Source: Clostridium yunnanense | Lineage (GTDB): Bacteria > Bacillota > Clostridia > Clostridiales > Clostridiaceae | Assembly (NCBI RefSeq): GCF_016595795.1 | Contig: NZ_JAENHN010000011.1 | Span: forward strand, 1 to 48,234 | Direction: 5' to 3' | Length of the DNA: 48,234 nt | Notes under the pieces: model-generated | Seen by the model: the letters and a program-made list of their open reading frames with translations, nothing else | Databases searched by the model: none | What the model was told of the DNA's origin: nothing | Position numbers and translations under genes: made by a program | In this document: positions 45,406 through 48,234 of the stretch, piece by piece | How positions within the stretch are numbered: the first letter of the stretch is position 1 | Layout of the letters: every line of letters starts with the position of its first letter

Positions 45406-46434
45406 TTAGCATTGTTTTTTTGCATAACTATCAAATTCAATATAAATTTTATATAAGGGATGTTTTTTTACTTTATAACTATTAATAGATGTTATTTTTT
45501 TAGTATTTTCTTTAACAGTCTTAAAATCATCTATCCTATTTATTAAATTGATTGCTGCTACTCTAATAGCAATTGACTTTGTCAGTATTAGTTCATCAAA
45601 ACTATTTACCAACCAATTGAGAAACCTTAAAGTTTCTTCAGTAAAATTTTTATTTTCTATTTGATTGTACTCTAAAAATGCGTCAATTAAATTTAATGTT
45701 AAACTATTGATTTCTCTTTGCTTTAATGCTTGATCTATATAATCTATTATAATTTGCATGCAATATTTATTTATTGGATATTCTAATCGTAAATTTTCTG
45801 CAAAGTAAGGAATCATATTTTGGGGATTTTTATTTAAATATTTTATTAATATTAAATCACCAGCACTGTTCCCAAATTTTATCATTGAAGATAACACTGA
45901 AGAAACGTTTAAAAGAACTAAAATAATTCCTGTTTCTCTAAAACTTTGAGAGAATATAAGCCCTATACCAGTTATTACAAGTATTCCTGTTACTAGTACA
46001 CCACCTAATAACATTCTTTTAATAGATTTAATGAAAGTATTATATTCTAGTTTTTCTGTCAGTACATTATTTAAATCAATCATTACAGATCCACCTAATA
46101 CTAGTGGTGTAATTTTAAATTTAATTTTAAAAGATACCTCTTCTCTTGCACAGACAAAGGGACCTACAACAAATAGTTTAATAGGATATCTATATATTTT
46201 ATATACTATCAGATGTCCCATTTCATGTAAAAATACGGAAAAGTAATATATTATGAAAAAGTTAATAATTATTTCGCATAGATCAGTAAATCGAAGATAT
46301 CGCCCATATGCAGTTTTTAAACTTATTAATTCAAGTCCACAATAAAATGAAACAACAATCATTATTAATGCTATTAATATAGTGCTTTTTGTGTGTTTCA
46401 TTTTAGAATGCTTTATGGTATATTCATTAATCAT
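45406..46434 (-). CDS. M50-type membrane metalloprotease
   Basis: 342 aa. Transmembrane helix about 18-40, then a helix bearing HEMGH (H70, E71, H74), the zinc site of site-2/M50 proteases. A third-ligand segment GNSAGDLILIKYL (D193) lies after two further helices. Residues about 200-342 are a soluble helical domain that I do not recognise. Such proteins cut within membrane helices or process peptides. AGGAGAA precedes the ATG on the minus strand. It lies next to the Wadjet remnants but belongs to a separate unit; a role in peptide processing or regulation is only a guess. Confidence 0.85.
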   Translation of the reverse strand: MINEYTIKHSKMKHTKSTILIALIMIVVSFYCGLELISLKTAYGRYLRFTDLCEIIINFFIIYYFSVFLHEMGHLIVYKIYRYPIKLFVVGPFVCAREEVSFKIKFKITPLVLGGSVMIDLNNVLTEKLEYNTFIKSIKRMLLGGVLVTGILVITGIGLIFSQSFRETGIILVLLNVSSVLSSMIKFGNSAGDLILIKYLNKNPQNMIPYFAENLRLEYPINKYCMQIIIDYIDQALKQREINSLTLNLIDAFLEYNQIENKNFTEETLRFLNWLVNSFDELILTKSIAIRVAAINLINRIDDFKTVKENTKKITSINSYKVKKHPLYKIYIEFDSYAKKQC

Positions 46435-46519
46435 TTAATTTCTCCTAATCACTCGATTTATTATAGTTCACTGTAAATAGTATTAATTCCAAATGTAAGT
46501 ATTAATTGTTTATGTTTGT

Positions 46520-47105
46520 CTAATCTTTCTCATTATTAATGATAGTATATCGAAGTAATATAGCCACCAAATTCAGTAAATCATCTTCTAACATTTCCTC
46601 TAAGGTTTTTCTATAAATTAAGGTTAGTGACTCGCAGTAGTTTCTTCCTTGCTTTAAGGTTTCTAGGTTCATGTTGTAGGCAACAAAGTTTATGCCTGTT
46701 TTCTCTACTAGGTTTCTAAGTATCTTAAAACCTCCATAGTCTATATCTCCAAAGTAATAAAATTCTTTTGAGTGCTTGCTTTTCTTCAGTTTTTGTAGCA
46801 GTTCTCTTCTGGTATTATTATGAAAGCCTCCTAAATATATAGAGAAAACCTGTCTCATTAAAGGTGTTGAAGGTAGTTAAGTTCTCTATACTTATTATCT
46901 TAGCTGCATTTATCTCAATGCTTTCGATATCACTTAACTCCTTGGAGCTTATTCCTATGCGGTATTTTAGTTCTGATCTGTCTAAGGCTGCTGATTTTAG
47001 TTTAATCACTGCATTTCCTTTAAAGTATACATAACTTGGATTGCTTACTACATTAAATTCCTCTAAGGTTAGGGTAGAATCCTTAGTGCTTCTCCTTCTA
47101 TAGTT
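46520..47105 (-). pseudogene. jetD: Frameshifted JetD-like (DUF3322/DUF2220) Wadjet nuclease subunit
   Basis: Two frames join near 46850. The 5' part (to 46818) ends with IISIENLTTFNTF, the conserved VENltsF-type motif; the 3' part (46858-46520) has SIYLGGFHNNTRRELLQ and FYYFGDIDYGGFKIL, the Toprim-like GDID motif of JetD. The junction shows a frameshift, and an in-frame stop lies at 47106. JetD nicks plasmid DNA in Wadjet defence, so this copy is dead. Domain assignment is from motif recognition, not a database search. Confidence 0.7.
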
Positions 47106-47226
47106 TCAAATCTTTTTGAAGCTCCGAAAAGTTTCTTTTAAATAAATATCTCTTCTTCTTCAATCAATAGATTTTTAATAGCTAAAAATATATGGTTACA
47201 TTCCTCCAGATTTTCTACATCTAGTT

Positions 47227-47904
47227 ATTTCTTTATAGAAGTTTTCTCCTCCGCTTTTTTCCTTGCACCACTTATATTTCCACTTGTCTTTGATATAAAG
47301 TATTCTCTAAATTCAGACTCATCTCTTTATTTGGCTTTCTTTACATTGTCCTCGTAGTCTACAATACTACTTTTTCTTAGCTTTTCCAATTCTGATAAAA
47401 AGGTGTTTATACATTCTTCTCCTACAGAATCACCAAATTCATAATCTCTATTATATGAAATTGTAGCTCTTTAAGCTCTCCTAGTCTCATATTAAGTTCA
47501 ATAAAGGTGTTATCGTTACTCAAAGATTCTTTTTCCTTTAGCAACGCTTTAAGTGCTGTAGCTTCCACCTTTTCATGTAGTAATATATAAGCCTCTGCCC
47601 CTATATAAGGCCTTTTATAAACCTCTGGATCAATTGCTCTTGCCACATGATTTTTATATACCATACACTCAGGAGTTATAGATGTATTATGTTCCTTTAG
47701 CTTTGATATATCTTCCTCTCTTGTGACTTTTACAAGAATCATATTTATGAACCTTTTTGCATCTCTGTTATTTGAAGTTACTACCGCAGATAAGGAACTA
47801 ATATTAGCTTCATCATATTTTTCTAACTTAAGGGTGTTTATAAGCCCTATAGAGTGAAGTTCATTTTTTCTTTTTAGTCTATCATATACCGAACTGGTAC
47901 TATT
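47227..47904 (-). pseudogene. jetC: JetC-like SMC/MukB-type ATPase fragment
   Basis: The longest open part is 47904-47422, reading through NRDAKRFINMILVKV, SITPECMVYKNHVARAIDPEV and YKRPYIGAEA, which resembles the hinge region of Wadjet JetC/MukB-like proteins. Downstream, in another frame and after a stop at 47327-47329, EFREYFISK and NISGARKKA resemble the return coiled coil. The ATP-binding N- and C-terminal lobes are absent. Frameshift, stop codon and both-end truncation make it a fossil. Its order before jetD matches Wadjet operons (C then D). Confidence 0.6.
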
Positions 47905-48089
47905 TTAAATAAATGATTATCGATATTATCACCACCATATTTATTTTGTACAAAGTACTATTAATACTATATTTTTAACTTTCCTTCTTATTTTAAAGCT
48001 TTTGTATTATATGTCTATAGCATTCTAATTATATACTCACTGAGTTTTTTATGATATTTTTCAAAAGAAAAAGTACCAAGGCTATTGCC

Positions 48090-48106
48090 CAATGTCATTA
48101 AGTTAA
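48090..48106 (+). repeat. 17-nt end motif, inverted copy of 110-126
   Basis: CAATGTCATTAAGTTAA, perfect inverted match to the left end of the window. The flanking sequence differs, apart from the hairpin that follows each copy. Confidence 0.5.
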
Positions 48107-48107
48107 G

Positions 48108-48150
48108 AAAAGACTTGCATCACAAATACGTGGTGTGGGTCTTTTTTTTA
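48108..48150 (+). terminator. Terminator hairpin following the 17-nt motif
   Basis: Arms 48108-48122 and 48131-48145 pair over 15 bp, including several G-T wobbles, with an 8-nt loop and a following T-run. Such hairpins guard transposase genes from read-through; the cause here is inferred. Confidence 0.6.
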
Positions 48151-48188
48151 TTTTCAGATTATCACTTGACAATATGCCAAGAATATGC

Positions 48189-48232
48189 GGCCGCTTTCGC
48201 TACCAATCCTTTTAAAGGTAGCGAAAGCGGCC
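48189..48232. repeat. GC-rich 16-bp perfect inverted repeat at the contig end
   Basis: GGCCGCTTTCGCTACC (48189-48204) and its exact complement (48217-48232) enclose 12 nt. It is far richer in G+C than its surroundings, ends 2 bp before the window end, and includes GCGGCCGC. It could be a mobile-element end, a cloning or assembly feature, or an attachment-type site. Confidence 0.55.
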
Positions 48233-48234
48233 CT

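Noticed and set aside
1-48234. CRISPR arrays, tRNA and rRNA genes
   Set aside because: No regularly spaced direct repeats, cloverleaf with CCA-type acceptor or rRNA-like conserved segments were found on reading both strands; a profile search would be needed to be certain.

Overview
The window is AT-rich, with strong AGGAGG-type ribosome binding sites, TTG/GTG starts, many intrinsic terminators and Firmicutes-type gene neighbourhoods (nadABC, cmk-ispH/S1, miaB-mutS-mutL-miaA-hfq, lexA). It looks like a chromosomal contig from a Clostridium-like anaerobe, an assignment I infer from gene content and protein style only.

Layout. 0.3-3.4 kb: a hemerythrin-like protein with one iron-ligand histidine missing, followed by a large c-di-GMP enzyme that carries its own extracellular solute-binding sensor. 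3.5-5.2 kb: a non-coding stretch with a diverged ~82 bp repeat, then an XRE regulator with a palindromic operator candidate. 5.3-9.6 kb: a stand-alone MraY-like transferase and the nadA-nadB-nadC operon for de novo NAD synthesis. 9.7-18 kb: mostly single genes (MATE exporter, P-loop kinase, flavin-binding protein, HAD phosphatase, membrane protein, CAP-domain lipoprotein, PadR regulator, Cys-rich small protein, endonuclease IV-like protein). 18.2-25.6 kb: rluB, an MnmM-type tRNA methyltransferase, an RpiR regulator, an HI0933-type flavoprotein, cmk, an IspH fused to four S1 domains, and a GNAT protein. 26-35 kb: miaB, mutS, mutL, miaA, hfq and an Alr/YnbB-type PLP lyase. 35-42.4 kb: lexA with its promoter and SOS box, an acidic Cys-motif protein, a Xer-like recombinase, purB, an HPr, an aspartate aminotransferase and a PHP phosphoesterase. 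42.4-48.2 kb: a DUF2179/DUF5698-like membrane protein behind a candidate attenuator RNA, a ferredoxin behind a 25-bp perfect palindrome, then a decayed accessory zone with VOC, SDR and Wadjet (JetC/JetD-like) remnants around an intact MutT and an M50 protease.

How genes work together. Translation and RNA quality (MiaA, MiaB, RluB, MnmM, Hfq) and genome maintenance (MutS, MutL, LexA, MutT, endonuclease IV-like) dominate the core. Both window ends carry the same 17-nt sequence in inverted orientation, each followed by a terminator hairpin. This suggests that the contig is bounded by related mobile-element ends.

I see no CRISPR array, no rRNA and no tRNA. No complete novel multi-gene system is evident. 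The most promising leads are regulatory RNA or DNA elements (42.6 kb, 43.7 kb, 37.4 kb, 25.8 kb, 18.0 kb), the altered hemerythrin beside the c-di-GMP enzyme, and the Wadjet fossil.
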